A stretch of DNA of 64,000 nucleotides from Prochlorococcus marinus XMU1405 (lineage in GTDB: Bacteria; Cyanobacteriota; Cyanobacteriia; PCC-6307; Cyanobiaceae), in assembly GCF_017696275.1 (NCBI RefSeq), contig NZ_JAAORF010000002.1:62001-126000 (forward strand), read 5' to 3'. A program made the translations under genes and the position numbers. Within the stretch, counting starts at the first letter, position 1; every line of letters begins with the position of its first letter. Positions 28,469 through 38,403 of the stretch are shown here, piece after piece. The notes beneath the pieces were generated by a model. The model made no database searches and was not told the DNA's origin. It saw only the letters and a program-made list of their open reading frames with translations.

Positions 28469-29227
28469 TTATTGAGGCTCTGGAAGAACATTCCCCTTTT
28501 GTGCTTCTAGTGCAACCTTTCTCAAGTCCTCACATCCCTCTTTTAATGTTGGGTAAGCAAACATTCCACTACCTGCAATAAAACAATTCGCACCAGCATC
28601 CGCACATTGTGAAATAGTCCAATTTGCTTTTATCCCCCCATCAACTTCAATATCGACATTTAAGTTTTTTTCGATAATAAAGTTTCTTATTTCTCTGATT
28701 TTATTAAGCATTGTAGGTATGTAAGCTTGTCCTCCAAAACCTGGATTAACTGTCATAACCAAAACATGATCAACCATATCCATAATGTTTTTAATCATTT
28801 CAAAAGGAGTATGAGGGTTTAATGCAACAGAAGGAGATCCTCCTAAATCTCTTATTTTACCGAGAACTCTATGCAAATGAATATTTGCTTCGGCATGAGC
28901 TATTACTACTCCTGGTTCACCATTTGCCCCTTTTGTAGCGTTTACATAAGATTCAAGCATGGTTTCACAGTTGTACTGACTAACCATTAATTGAGTTTCA
29001 AAAGGGACATTGCAATATTTCCTGCATGCAGCAATCATCTCAGGCCCAAAGGTAAGATTTGGTACGAAATTTCCATCCATTACATCAAATTGAATTCTAT
29101 CTACCCCAGCTTCCTCGAGCTCTTTTACGCATGCCCCCATATTTGCCCAATCTGCTGGTAAAACTGAAGGAATTATTTGAATTGGTCTATTAGCACCAGT
29201 TAAATTTGCTTGATTTGACTCGGTCAT
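28469..29227 (-). CDS. rpe: Ribulose-phosphate 3-epimerase
   Basis: It interconverts xylulose-5-phosphate and ribulose-5-phosphate in the Calvin and oxidative pentose phosphate cycles. TIM-barrel motifs: IIPSVLPADWANM, FDVMDGNFVPNLTFGP, VMTVNPGFGGQAYIP, and EVDGGIK near the C-terminus carrying the second catalytic Asp. An N-terminal extension of about 17 residues precedes the family core. It is transcribed divergently from the FBPase/SBPase gene glpX, so the 189-base intergenic region could co-regulate two Calvin-cycle genes. Confidence 0.95.
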   Translation of the reverse strand: MTESNQANLTGANRPIQIIPSVLPADWANMGACVKELEEAGVDRIQFDVMDGNFVPNLTFGPEMIAACRKYCNVPFETQLMVSQYNCETMLESYVNATKGANGEPGVVIAHAEANIHLHRVLGKIRDLGGSPSVALNPHTPFEMIKNIMDMVDHVLVMTVNPGFGGQAYIPTMLNKIREIRNFIIEKNLNVDIEVDGGIKANWTISQCADAGANCFIAGSGMFAYPTLKEGCEDLRKVALEAQKGNVLPEPQ

Positions 29228-29293
29228 TTAATTTTTAAAATATTTAATAAAGATACTATATTTAGTTGTTTATTCCTAATTTCAAGTCACGGC

Positions 29294-29373
29294 CTGATAA
29301 AGTATCAGCTGTAAAGAGTTAAAAAAAGCTTACTAGCATAATAATTCTCATAAAAAATAACATTTTTTATGAG
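29294..29373. promoter_or_regulatory. Two dyad symmetries in the rpe-glpX divergent region
   Basis: CTGATA-AAG-TATCAG (29294-29308) is a six-base dyad. CTCATAAAAAAT-AAC-ATTTTTTATGAG (29347-29373) is a perfect 12-base inverted repeat with a three-base loop, ending 42 bases before the glpX start. No long T-run follows, so it does not look like a simple terminator. Candidate roles are an operator for a Calvin-cycle regulator or a hairpin in the glpX leader. Confidence 0.5.
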
Positions 29374-29415
29374 ATCATACTCAAAACCTTTTAGAAAAAT
29401 CCTCAAAATTTAATT

Positions 29416-30417
29416 GTGAATCAAACTTTAATTCAAGAAATTCTCGAAGTTGTCGAGCAAGCAGCTATTGCCTCAGCAAAACTAACAGGACTTGGCCAAA
29501 AAGATGAAGCTGATGCTGCAGCTGTCGAAGCAATGAGATTGCGAATGGGCAAAATTGAAATGAAAGGGAAAATTGTTATTGGAGAAGGTGAAAGAGATGA
29601 AGCACCTATGCTTTATATAGGTGAAGAGGTTGGTAGTGGAAGTGGCCCAGGGGTTGACTTTGCAGTAGATCCTTGTGAAGGAACTAATCTTTGTGCGAAT
29701 AATCAAAGAGGTTCTATGGCGGTTTTAGCTGCTTCTGATACAGGTGGTCTTTTTAATGCTCCTGATTTTTACATGAACAAATTAGCAGCGCCTCCAGCAG
29801 CAAAAGGTAAAGTAGATATTAGAAATTCAGCTACTGAAAACTTGAAGATACTAAGTGATTGCTTGGGTCTTTCTATTGATGAGCTTACTGTTGTTGTAAT
29901 GGATAGAACTAGGCATAAAGATTTAATCAAAGAGATTCGTGGATGTGGTGCAAAAGTACAACCGATTTCTGATGGTGATGTTCAAGCTGCGATTGCATGT
30001 GGTTTTGCAGGAACTGGAACACATTGCTTGATGGGTATAGGTGCTGCTCCTGAGGGTGTTATTTCTGCTGCTGCGATGAGAGCTCTAGGCGGACACTTTC
30101 AAGGACAACTAGTTTATGATCCAGCAATCGCTCAAACTTCTGAATGGGCTGATTACACAAAAGAAGGAAATATAAAACGTCTTAATGAAATGGGTATAAC
30201 AGATATAGATAAAATCTATGAAGCTAATGAATTGGCCTCGGGAGAAAATGTTGTTTTCGCTGGAAGTGGTATAACTGATGGATTACTATTTGACGGAGTT
30301 AAATTTGAAAGGGATTGTGTTAGAACTAGTAGTCTAGTTATTAGTACATTAGATAGTACTGCAAGGTTCACGAATACTGTTCACATAAAAGATGGTGCTA
30401 AGAGTATCAGCCTTTAA
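29416..30417 (+). CDS. glpX: Class II fructose-1,6-/sedoheptulose-1,7-bisphosphatase (GlpX type)
   Basis: This is the dual-function bisphosphatase of cyanobacteria, supplying both FBPase and SBPase activity in the Calvin cycle. Motifs: [22 protein letters not shown] (metal-binding Glu/Asp, about 54-75), [15 protein letters not shown] (about 79-93), [12 protein letters not shown] and [20 protein letters not shown]. At 333 aa it is the usual length. The start is GTG at 29416. hemA follows after 18 bases, so the two may be on one transcript. Confidence 0.95.
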   Translation: MNQTLIQEILEVVEQAAIASAKLTGLGQKDEADAAAVEAMRLRMGKIEMKGKIVIGEGERDEAPMLYIGEEVGSGSGPGVDFAVDPCEGTNLCANNQRGSMAVLAASDTGGLFNAPDFYMNKLAAPPAAKGKVDIRNSATENLKILSDCLGLSIDELTVVVMDRTRHKDLIKEIRGCGAKVQPISDGDVQAAIACGFAGTGTHCLMGIGAAPEGVISAAAMRALGGHFQGQLVYDPAIAQTSEWADYTKEGNIKRLNEMGITDIDKIYEANELASGENVVFAGSGITDGLLFDGVKFERDCVRTSSLVISTLDSTARFTNTVHIKDGAKSISL

Positions 30418-30435
30418 AAATTCACTTTTGATTTT

Positions 30436-31746
30436 ATGCATATTGTTGTCGTCGGACTGAGTCATCGCACGGCACCTGTTGAAGTGCGTGAGAAGTTAAG
30501 TATTCCTGACCAATCCATAACAGAATCATTGAAAGCATTAAAAGATTTCTCTGATGTATTAGAGGTGTCAATATTAAGTACCTGTAATAGGCTGGAAATA
30601 TATGCGTTAGTAAAAGATAAAAATACTGGAATTTCATCTATTAAAGAATTCATATCAGAATATTCTGGAATTATTTTTGAAGATTTAAATCCACATCTTT
30701 TTTGCTTTAGACAGGAAGAAGCAGTTTTGCATTTGATGAAAGTCGCGGCAGGACTAGATAGCCTTGTTTTAGGGGAAGGACAAATCCTTTCGCAGGTAAA
30801 AAAAATGATGAGATTAGGTCAAGAGAATCAATCTACTGGACCAATTCTTAATAGATTATTAACTCAATCTGTTAGTACAGGTAAAAAAGTAAGATCAGAA
30901 ACAAATTTAGGAACTGGAGCAGTATCAATCAGTTCAGCAGCGGTAGAACTTGCCCAATTAAAAATTGGCCAAGAAAAGGGTTTTGATACTCTTGTAAGTT
31001 TGGAATCAGAGAACGTTCTTGTTGTTGGCGCCGGACGAATGAGTAGGCTTTTAATAACTCATTTAAAATCAAAAGGATGTCATAAACTTATCCTTTTAAA
31101 TAGAAATATTGATAGAGCATTAAATCTTGCTCAAGACTTCCCTGATTTAGAGATTGTTTGCAGAGGGTTAAACGAATTAGAAGAAAACATATCACTATCT
31201 TCAATTGTTTTTACCAGTACTGCTTCTGAAGAGCCAATTATTGACCTCGCAAAAATTGAAAAATTAAACTTGAGTAATAGACTTAAATTTATTGATATTG
31301 GTGTACCGAGAAATATATCTAATGATGTCAAACAACATGAATTTGTAAAATCATTTGATGTTGATGACTTACAAGAGGTCGTTTCAAGAAATCAAGAATT
31401 TAGGCAGAAAATAGCTAAGGAAGCGGAATCTTTAGTAGAAGAAGAAAGGATCATTTTTCTAGAATGGTGGGCAAGTTTAGAGGCGGTTCCAGTAATTAAT
31501 AAACTTAGATCAGATTTGGAGTTAATTAGAAAAGAGGAATTGCAAAAAGCACTTAGTAGGATGGGACCTGATTTTTCGGCTCGAGAAAGAAAAGTTGTAG
31601 AAGCGCTTACTAAAGGAATTATCAATAAAATACTTCACACGCCTGTAACCAAATTGAGAAGTCCTCAATCAAGAGAAGAGAGACAAGTTTCTTTGAAAAT
31701 CATTGAAAAATTATTTTCTTTGGTAGAAGAGGACAAAAATAACTAA
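30436..31746 (+). CDS. hemA: Glutamyl-tRNA reductase
   Basis: It reduces Glu-tRNA-Glu to glutamate-1-semialdehyde, the committed step of C5 tetrapyrrole synthesis. The nucleophilic Cys50 is visible in ILSTCNRLEIYA. The N-terminus VVGLSHRTAPVEVREK and LGEGQILSQVK are signature blocks. The NADPH site VLVVGAGRMSRL lies near residue 196, and the C-terminal dimerisation helix ends in LKIIEKLF. At 436 aa it is normal. It follows glpX closely and is 129 bases before glgC. Confidence 0.96.
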   Translation: MHIVVVGLSHRTAPVEVREKLSIPDQSITESLKALKDFSDVLEVSILSTCNRLEIYALVKDKNTGISSIKEFISEYSGIIFEDLNPHLFCFRQEEAVLHLMKVAAGLDSLVLGEGQILSQVKKMMRLGQENQSTGPILNRLLTQSVSTGKKVRSETNLGTGAVSISSAAVELAQLKIGQEKGFDTLVSLESENVLVVGAGRMSRLLITHLKSKGCHKLILLNRNIDRALNLAQDFPDLEIVCRGLNELEENISLSSIVFTSTASEEPIIDLAKIEKLNLSNRLKFIDIGVPRNISNDVKQHEFVKSFDVDDLQEVVSRNQEFRQKIAKEAESLVEEERIIFLEWWASLEAVPVINKLRSDLELIRKEELQKALSRMGPDFSARERKVVEALTKGIINKILHTPVTKLRSPQSREERQVSLKIIEKLFSLVEEDKNN

Positions 31747-31875
31747 TTTTTCTCATTTATATTAAGTTTTTCTAGTGATTTATCGAAATACCTTTGTAAA
31801 CTGACCATTAGTATTTCTAAATTTGCCCATAATCAGTTACTTTAAATAGTTGTATATCTACCTCCATTTGATTGA

Positions 31876-33171
31876 ATGAAGCGTGTGTTGGCCATAATCC
31901 TCGGAGGAGGAAAAGGTTCTAGACTTTACCCTTTAACAAAAATGAGGGCAAAACCTGCGGTGCCGTTGGCAGGTAAGTATCGTTTGATAGATATCCCAAT
32001 TAGTAATTGTATAAATTCAGGCATTGAAAAAATGTACGTGTTGACCCAGTTCAATAGTGCATCTCTAAATAGACATATAGGAAGAACCTATAATTTAAAT
32101 GGCCCTTTCGGCCAAGGATTTGTAGAGGTTTTAGCTGCACAACAGACTCCTGATAGTCCTACGTGGTTTGAAGGTACTGCTGATGCTGTAAGAAAATACC
32201 AGTGGTTATTTCAAGAATGGGATGTTGATGAATATTTAATATTGTCAGGAGATCAACTGTACAGAATGGACTACAGTTTATTTGTTCAACATCATAGAGA
32301 TAATGGCGCTGATTTAACCGTTGCAGCTTTGCCAGTTGATGAAGCTCAAGCAGAAGGTTTTGGCCTCATGAGAACAGATGATGTAGGAAATATAAAAGAA
32401 TTCAGTGAAAAGCCCACTGGTGAGAAGTTGAAGGCAATGGCAGTAGATACTTCAAAATTTGGATTAAGTGAGGAGTCGGCTGCCGAAAAACCTTATCTAG
32501 CCTCTATGGGTATTTACGTTTTTAGCAGAAATACTCTTTTCGATCTTTTAAATAAATTTCCTAGTTATACGGATTTTGGTAAGGACATAATTCCTGAAGC
32601 CCTCAATAGGGGAGATACTCTTAAAAGTTATGTATTCGATGATTATTGGGAAGATATCGGCACCATTGGGGCATTCTTTGAGTCAAACCTTGCCTTGACT
32701 GAGCAACCAAAACCTCCATTTAGTTTTTATGATGAAAAATTTCCAATTTATACAAGACCAAGATTTCTACCCCCTTCTAAACTAGTAGATGCTCAAATTA
32801 CTGATTCAATAGTCTGTGAGGGTACAATCTTGAAGTCATGCAGTATTTTGCATTGTGTTTTAGGTGTAAGAAGCAGGATTGAAAGTGATTCAGTTCTTGA
32901 GGACACTCTCGTTATGGGTGCCGATTTCTTTGAATCGCCTGAAGAGAGGATTGAATTAAGAAAAGGAGGCGGCACACCTCTTGGAGTAGGTGAAGGAACT
33001 ACTGTAAAAAGAGCAATTCTCGATAAGAATACAAGGATTGGTGATAATGTTGTGATAATTAATAAAGATCGAGTAGAAGAAGCAGATAAGCCAGAATTAG
33101 GCTTCTACATAAGAAATGGAATTGTTGTAGTTGTTAAAAATGCAACTATTGCAAACGGAACTATTATTTAA
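31876..33171 (+). CDS. glgC: Glucose-1-phosphate adenylyltransferase
   Basis: It makes ADP-glucose for glycogen synthesis. The N-terminal [24 protein letters not shown] pattern (about 10-33) is the nucleotide-binding and allosteric region. [36 protein letters not shown] and SMGIYVF are further hallmarks. The last 100 residues form the left-handed beta-helix domain. At 431 aa it fits the plant/cyanobacterial type activated by 3-phosphoglycerate. gnd follows after 95 bases. Confidence 0.96.
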   Translation: MKRVLAIILGGGKGSRLYPLTKMRAKPAVPLAGKYRLIDIPISNCINSGIEKMYVLTQFNSASLNRHIGRTYNLNGPFGQGFVEVLAAQQTPDSPTWFEGTADAVRKYQWLFQEWDVDEYLILSGDQLYRMDYSLFVQHHRDNGADLTVAALPVDEAQAEGFGLMRTDDVGNIKEFSEKPTGEKLKAMAVDTSKFGLSEESAAEKPYLASMGIYVFSRNTLFDLLNKFPSYTDFGKDIIPEALNRGDTLKSYVFDDYWEDIGTIGAFFESNLALTEQPKPPFSFYDEKFPIYTRPRFLPPSKLVDAQITDSIVCEGTILKSCSILHCVLGVRSRIESDSVLEDTLVMGADFFESPEERIELRKGGGTPLGVGEGTTVKRAILDKNTRIGDNVVIINKDRVEEADKPELGFYIRNGIVVVVKNATIANGTII

Positions 33172-33266
33172 ATTTTTTCGATCATTTTTCGCTGACATAA
33201 GTATTTTTTTTGAGCAATTTTGTTTAGTTGCATGCACACTATATTTATTGAGTTTTTTAATTTTTT

Positions 33267-34685
33267 ATGTCCAAGGCACATTTTGGTTTAGTAGGTCTTG
33301 GTGTTATGGGCGAAAATTTAGTTCTTAACGCAGAGAGAAATGGATTTTCTAGTGTAGTTTTTAATAGAACTTACTCAAAAACCGAAGAATTCTTACAGGG
33401 TCGAGGCCTTGGGAAGAATATAGAAGGAGCTGAAACTCTTCAGGAATTTGTTAATAAGTTAGAGAGACCTAGAAGAATTCTTATGATGGTTAAAGCTGGG
33501 CCAGCAACAGATGCTGTCATTGATAATATTTCTGGATATCTCGAGGAAGGAGATTTATTAATAGATGGCGGTAACTCTCAATTTAAAGATACAGAAAGAA
33601 GGGTGAATACTCTTGAAAGTAAAAGTTTTGGATACATCGGAATGGGAGTCTCTGGGGGTGCCAAAGGAGCTCTAGAGGGTCCAAGCATGATGCCCGGTGG
33701 TACTAAGGCTTCATATGATGCAATAGAGAGCTTACTAACAAAAATGGCTGCCAAAGTTGAGGACGGACCATGTGTTGCATATGTTGGCCCAGGCGGCTCA
33801 GGTCATTTTGTAAAAACTGTTCATAACGGAATTGAATATGGAATTGAACAAATACTTGCAGAAGCTTATGACCTTATGAAGAGAGTCAAAGGTATGAATG
33901 GAGAGCAGATGTCAGAGGTATTTGGTATTTGGAATAATACTGATGAATTAGCTTCTTATCTTGTTGAGATAACAGAGATTTGTCTAAATACAAAAGATGA
34001 TATAACTGGAGATGATGTCGTGGAAAAAATATTAGATAAAGCTGGCCAGAAAGGTACAGGTTTATGGACTGTTGTGAGTGCTCTAGAACTGGGGGTATCA
34101 GTCCCAACTATTTATGCATCTTTAAATGCAAGAGTAATGAGTTCTTTAAAAGAGCAACGTAGTGAGATTGAAAAAACTATTCCATCTAAAGAGATAGAGG
34201 ATTTTGATTTAGGAAATGTATCGGATGGAATGAAACCTTTATTTGATGCTGTAGTCCTTGCCACAATTGCTAGCTATGCCCAAGGTATGGATATTTTAAG
34301 AGAAGCATCTGCAGTATATAACTATGGTTTGAATATGCCGTCAATTGCACAAATATGGAAAGGTGGTTGCATAATTAGATCAAAATTATTAAGTAAAATT
34401 CAAGATGCTTATAACAAAGATCCTGATCTAAAAAATTTAATTTTTGATGATTGGTTTAATAATGAAATTGCGACAAGATTAGATAACTTAGCTAAGGTAG
34501 TTTCTCTATCCACAAAGGCAGGTATACCAGTCCCATGTTTATCCAGTACTTTAGATTATTTGAATAGTTATAGAACCAATAGACTTCCTCAGAATCTTGT
34601 GCAGGCAATGAGAGACTGTTTTGGCTCTCATACATATGAAAGAATTGATAGGGAAGGTAGTTTTCATACTGAATGGATGAAATGA
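33267..34685 (+). CDS. gnd: 6-phosphogluconate dehydrogenase, decarboxylating
   Basis: It oxidises 6-phosphogluconate to ribulose-5-phosphate, giving NADPH in the dark. The N-terminal Rossmann motif is GLVGLGVMGENLVLNAERNG (about 5-25); GGNSQFKDT, MGVSGGAKGALEGPSMMPGG and FVKTVHNGIEYGIEQ contain substrate and catalytic residues (Lys in FVKTVHNG, Glu in GIEYG). At 472 aa it is full length. Its last 13 bases overlap the start of pgl, so the two consecutive enzymes are coupled. Confidence 0.96.
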   Translation: MSKAHFGLVGLGVMGENLVLNAERNGFSSVVFNRTYSKTEEFLQGRGLGKNIEGAETLQEFVNKLERPRRILMMVKAGPATDAVIDNISGYLEEGDLLIDGGNSQFKDTERRVNTLESKSFGYIGMGVSGGAKGALEGPSMMPGGTKASYDAIESLLTKMAAKVEDGPCVAYVGPGGSGHFVKTVHNGIEYGIEQILAEAYDLMKRVKGMNGEQMSEVFGIWNNTDELASYLVEITEICLNTKDDITGDDVVEKILDKAGQKGTGLWTVVSALELGVSVPTIYASLNARVMSSLKEQRSEIEKTIPSKEIEDFDLGNVSDGMKPLFDAVVLATIASYAQGMDILREASAVYNYGLNMPSIAQIWKGGCIIRSKLLSKIQDAYNKDPDLKNLIFDDWFNNEIATRLDNLAKVVSLSTKAGIPVPCLSSTLDYLNSYRTNRLPQNLVQAMRDCFGSHTYERIDREGSFHTEWMK

Positions 34686-35410
34686 TTGAAAAGGTCAAAA
34701 ATGGATACACCTTAAATATTTACAAAGACAAGTTAGAACTATCAACAGCGGTTTTTAAGTTTATTCAAAGCCATATTATTCATACTTTAAAAAAGAAAGA
34801 TAGATTCAAATTTTGTGTAAGTGGAGGTTCAACTCCTAAATCTGTGTATCATCTCTTATCAAATAATGATCTTCAATGGGATATGGTTGATGTCTTTTTA
34901 GGAGATGAAAGATGTGTTGATCCAAATTCAGAATTAAGTAACTCGTTAATGTTGAGAAATTCTTTGCTAACTAATTTTGGATCTAAAGCTTATTTTTATG
35001 AAATTTTCAATGATTTAAACGCTGATGATGAAACTACTAAAAATCAATTTATCTCTAAATTATTTGAAAAATGCGGATCAAACCCTCCAACTTTTGATTT
35101 AACATTATTAGGTCTTGGAGATGATGGTCATACAGCCTCACTATTCCCTTATCAAAAAAATAATGATTTAGATGATTTTGTTATTTTTAATGAAGGTAAA
35201 GGTTTAAAAAGAATTTCATTAACTCCAAAGGTTCTTTCAGCTTCTTCAAAGATAGTATTTTTAGTTAGTGGAGCTTCTAAAAGAATTGCTCTTGAGAGGT
35301 TATTAGATGAAAAAGAGCTACCAGATAGAACACCATCAAAATTAATAAAATCTATTAATCAAATTTCAATATTTTGTGATCAGGATTCAGCAAAAGAATT
35401 AGAAATTTAG
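34673..35410 (+). CDS. pgl: 6-phosphogluconolactonase
   Basis: It hydrolyses 6-phosphogluconolactone, the step before Gnd in the oxidative pentose phosphate route. FCVSGGSTPKSVYHLL (about 48-63), VDVFLGDERCVDPNSELSN (about 76-94) and LLGLGDDGHTASLFP (about 144-158) are the PGL/DevB (lactonase) family blocks. At 245 aa the length is usual. ATG at 34673 overlaps gnd by 13 bases. An internal ATG a few codons later would reduce the overlap. The CIA30 gene follows after 30 bases. Confidence 0.94.
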   Translation: MDEMIEKVKNGYTLNIYKDKLELSTAVFKFIQSHIIHTLKKKDRFKFCVSGGSTPKSVYHLLSNNDLQWDMVDVFLGDERCVDPNSELSNSLMLRNSLLTNFGSKAYFYEIFNDLNADDETTKNQFISKLFEKCGSNPPTFDLTLLGLGDDGHTASLFPYQKNNDLDDFVIFNEGKGLKRISLTPKVLSASSKIVFLVSGASKRIALERLLDEKELPDRTPSKLIKSINQISIFCDQDSAKELEI

Positions 35411-35440
35411 TTAAAGTCTATTAATAATTTAAATTATTTA

Positions 35441-35989
35441 ATGAGTAAGAAAAAATTTTTATTCCAGAAAAAGGAGTTCGATGGTTGGAAAACATTAAAT
35501 GATACTGTTATGGGCGGATCAAGTTCAGCTTTTTGTGAAACTTCAAATTCGGGTTTGATATTAAAGGGTAATATTGTCGAGAAAGCTGGAGGATTTGTTA
35601 GTTGTAGATCTTCTATATATAAACCTTCTTTAAATGTATCTGAGTATTCATCCTTTGAATTAAATATTGATGGACAAGGAAGAACTTTTAAATTTGCTGT
35701 CGCTTGTGAAGATGATCTACTAGGACTAACCGAATTTATTCCTGGTGGACTTAGATGGATTAAATCATTTCCAACAAAAAAATTCGGGACAACAAATGTT
35801 CAAATTCCTTTTAGTGAGTTAAAACCTTCTGTAAGAGCTAATAAAGTACGTTTTCCATTTAAATTCAAGCCATCTAAAATTAAAAGATTGCAACTACTAC
35901 ACTCTAAGTTCGGTGATGATGGATTACTTAATAATGAGTTTAAACAGGGTTCAATAAAAGTTTTAATTAAATCAATAAGTGTTATTTGA
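35441..35989 (+). CDS. CIA30 (complex I intermediate-associated protein 30) family protein
   Basis: DGWKTLNDTVMGGSSSAF near the start and GGFVSCRSS, followed by LNIDGQGRTFKFAV, match the CIA30/NDUFAF1 domain, a galactose-binding-like beta sandwich. In mitochondria CIA30 assists complex I assembly. Cyanobacterial homologues are uncharacterised and might act on NDH-1 or on other membrane complexes; this is inference. At 182 aa it is a single domain with no signal peptide. It follows gnd-pgl, and its end overlaps the next ORF by 11 bases. Confidence 0.85.
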   Translation: MSKKKFLFQKKEFDGWKTLNDTVMGGSSSAFCETSNSGLILKGNIVEKAGGFVSCRSSIYKPSLNVSEYSSFELNIDGQGRTFKFAVACEDDLLGLTEFIPGGLRWIKSFPTKKFGTTNVQIPFSELKPSVRANKVRFPFKFKPSKIKRLQLLHSKFGDDGLLNNEFKQGSIKVLIKSISVI

Positions 35990-36365
35990 AAATCCACCTA
36001 AAAATATAGAGAGCTTAATCGCTAAGTCAGCAGATTTAACAAATAAACCTTTTGTTCATTCTGTAGTAAAAATAAATGGTGAATACGAATTCGAAGATGA
36101 AGATATTGATTTAACAGTTAATATCTTATGTAGAGATAAAGAAGGTAAAAGATTAGAAATTTATGATCTTGAATTAGAACTTTTTAAATCAAATAAAGAG
36201 TTGGTTTTAGTAATCTCTAAGCTTAACTTCCCTGATGAACCAATATTATGGTGTGGAGTTAAAACATTATGGATGGATAGCAATAACGGGAAAAAATGCA
36301 ATTCACCAAAATACAGCGCTAGATTGGAAAATTTAGCAAATAGGATTAAAAGTTTTATTGATTAA
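35979..36365 (+). CDS. Conserved hypothetical protein, 128 aa
   Basis: I do not recognise the family. The start is GTG at 35979, overlapping the CIA30 gene by 11 bases, which suggests coupled expression. The protein is acidic in the first half (EFEDEDIDLTVNILCRDK) with predicted beta strands, then contains PILWCGVKTLWMDSNNG and a short helical end. Cys48 and Cys88 are the most notable residues. No membrane segment is present. The gene ends 21 bases before the convergent ilvD gene. Confidence 0.6.
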   Translation: MLFENPPKNIESLIAKSADLTNKPFVHSVVKINGEYEFEDEDIDLTVNILCRDKEGKRLEIYDLELELFKSNKELVLVISKLNFPDEPILWCGVKTLWMDSNNGKKCNSPKYSARLENLANRIKSFID

Positions 36366-36367
36366 GA

Positions 36368-36397
36368 AAAAAAAATTTGAGCTGATTTATAAATCAG
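36368..36397 (-). terminator. Probable ilvD terminator
   Basis: The 16-base perfect palindrome CTGATTTATAAATCAG (36382-36397) overlaps the last codons of ilvD. On the minus strand it is followed, a few bases later, by a T-run (complement of the A-run at 36366-36374). This is consistent with a weak factor-independent terminator for the leftward ilvD transcript. The stem is AT-rich. Confidence 0.4.
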
Positions 36398-38060
36398 TAA
36401 CAGCCCCTAAACTTGATGTGCTTACGATTCTCGAATATTTTGAAAGAATTCCTCTTTTGTATTTTTGAATAGGTTTTACCCAATCTTTTTTTCTTTTTTC
36501 TAATTCTTCGTCAGATAAATCAACTTCAATTAGTTGTTTTACAGCATCTACTGTAATTAAATCACCTTGTTTTATTAGAGCAATATTTCCTCCTACAGCA
36601 GCCTCTGGAGCTATGTGACCCACAACAAGACCATAGGTACCGCCGCTAAATCTGCCATCGGTAATTAAAGCCACCTTTTCTCCAAGCCCTTGACCAACAA
36701 TTGCAGATGTTGGAGCTAACATCTCTCTCATACCTGGTCCGCCTACAGGACCTTCGTTTCTAATAACAACAACATCACCAGCTTTGATATCGTTATTTAA
36801 TATCGATTTTAAACAATCCTCTTCACTTTCAAAAATCTTTGCGGGACCAGTTAATACAGGGTTTTTTACTCCGCTAATTTTGGCTACAGAACCTTCGCTC
36901 GCTAAGTTACCTTTTAATATCGCTAGATGTCCTTTTTTATAAAGAGGGTCATTTATGTCTCTTATGACATTTTGATTTGTTGGAGGCTTATCTGGAATAT
37001 TTTGTAAGTATTCTGAGATGGTTTTTCCTTCAATGTTTTTGCAATCGCCATGAATTAACCCTGCATTCAAAAGTATTTTCATTACTTGTGGAATCCCACC
37101 TGCCTTATGAAGATCCACCGTCACATATTTACCACTCGGTTTAAGGTCACAAATAACGGGAACTTTTTGTCTGATTCTCTCAAAATCATTAATGTTGATA
37201 TCTATTCCTGCAGTATTCGCGATAGCTAAGATGTGCAATACCGCATTTGTTGATCCTCCAATTGCCATAATTACTGATATTGCATTTTCAAATGCTTTCT
37301 TAGTCATTAGGTCTAGAGGTCTTATATCTTTTTCTATTGCAGAGACTAATATCTCAGCACTTTTATCTGCACTAAGTTCTTTTTCAAGATCTTCAGCAGC
37401 CATAGTGGAACTGTGAGGAAGACTTAACCCTAATACTTCAATAACCGCAGACATTGTATTAGCTGTAAACATTCCTCCACAGCTACCAGCACCAGGAATA
37501 CAATTTTTCTCAACTTGGATTAGCCTTTCTTCATTAATTTTGCCTGATGTTAATTGTCCAACAGCTTCAAATGCACTAACAACAGTAAGATCTTCTCCAT
37601 GCAATTTCCCAGGCTTTATTGTCCCTCCATAAATGAAAATTGAGGGAATATTCATTCTTGCAATCGCAATCATGGCACCCGGCATATTTTTATCACATCC
37701 ACCTATGGCAAGTACTCCATCCATACTCTGAGCATTGCATGCTGTTTCAATTGAATCAGCAATAACTTCTCTTGAAACTAGGGAATATTTCATGCCCTCT
37801 GTTCCCATAGAAATCCCATCACTTACTGTTATAGTCCCAAACATCTGAGGCATCCCACCTGATCTTTTTATAGACTCTTCAGCTTTTAGAGCTAACTTAT
37901 TTAAACCCATATTGCATGGTGTGATGGTGCTGTATCCATTTGCAACTCCAATAATAGGTTTATTAAAATCTTCATCATTAAATCCAACAGCTCTTAACAT
38001 CGATCTGTTAGGCGATCTTTGCACACCTTGGGTTATTGCAGATGATCTGAGTTTATTCAT
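36387..38060 (-). CDS. ilvD: Dihydroxy-acid dehydratase
   Basis: It makes branched-chain 2-oxoacids for valine and isoleucine. Fe-S ligand candidates are visible in [11 protein letters not shown] and [17 protein letters not shown], and [16 protein letters not shown] near residue 470 carries the catalytic serine region. [12 protein letters not shown] near the start supplies a third conserved Cys. At 557 aa it matches the short IlvD family. Two more minus-strand genes lie just upstream (96-aa membrane protein and upp-like), perhaps transcribed together. Confidence 0.95.
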   Translation of the reverse strand: MNKLRSSAITQGVQRSPNRSMLRAVGFNDEDFNKPIIGVANGYSTITPCNMGLNKLALKAEESIKRSGGMPQMFGTITVSDGISMGTEGMKYSLVSREVIADSIETACNAQSMDGVLAIGGCDKNMPGAMIAIARMNIPSIFIYGGTIKPGKLHGEDLTVVSAFEAVGQLTSGKINEERLIQVEKNCIPGAGSCGGMFTANTMSAVIEVLGLSLPHSSTMAAEDLEKELSADKSAEILVSAIEKDIRPLDLMTKKAFENAISVIMAIGGSTNAVLHILAIANTAGIDININDFERIRQKVPVICDLKPSGKYVTVDLHKAGGIPQVMKILLNAGLIHGDCKNIEGKTISEYLQNIPDKPPTNQNVIRDINDPLYKKGHLAILKGNLASEGSVAKISGVKNPVLTGPAKIFESEEDCLKSILNNDIKAGDVVVIRNEGPVGGPGMREMLAPTSAIVGQGLGEKVALITDGRFSGGTYGLVVGHIAPEAAVGGNIALIKQGDLITVDAVKQLIEVDLSDEELEKRKKDWVKPIQKYKRGILSKYSRIVSTSSLGAVTDL

Positions 38061-38083
38061 ATTATTTGAGAACCTTTTTTATT

Positions 38084-38374
38084 CTATTGCCCCAACTCTT
38101 CAAGTTGCTTCCTCACATCAGCAATTGCAGAATTAAGTTGCTCAACTTTCTTCTCCAGATTCTCTCCTTCAACTTCATTTATATTTTCATTTGAATCAAT
38201 CGCTTCTGAGCCGTCTTGAATTCTGGAGGAATACATCATTGCTTTTTGTTTTTTTTCCTCCTTCCTTTTGTCTGCTTCGGATATTAACCACCAAGCTAGA
38301 CCTGCTGCTCCAATAAAAGCACCGCTTATTAATGATAAAAGATTATTTGAAGACGAATCTCTGTATTCAGACAT
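38084..38374 (-). CDS. Small membrane-anchored coiled-coil protein, 96 aa
   Basis: A hydrophobic span (about 12-32, LLSLISGAFIGAAGLAWWLIS region) is followed by a basic stretch (KRKEEKKQK) and an acidic C-terminal helix with heptad spacing (LEKKVEQLNSAIADVRKQLEEL), suggesting a coiled coil in the cytoplasm. I recognise no family. It sits 23 bases upstream of ilvD on the same strand and 29 bases after the upp-like gene. A scaffold or oligomeric membrane role is possible but unproven. Confidence 0.6.
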   Translation of the reverse strand: MSEYRDSSSNNLLSLISGAFIGAAGLAWWLISEADKRKEEKKQKAMMYSSRIQDGSEAIDSNENINEVEGENLEKKVEQLNSAIADVRKQLEELGQ

Positions 38375-38403
38375 TGGTAAAAAACTTACTCCTATATTAT
38401 ATA

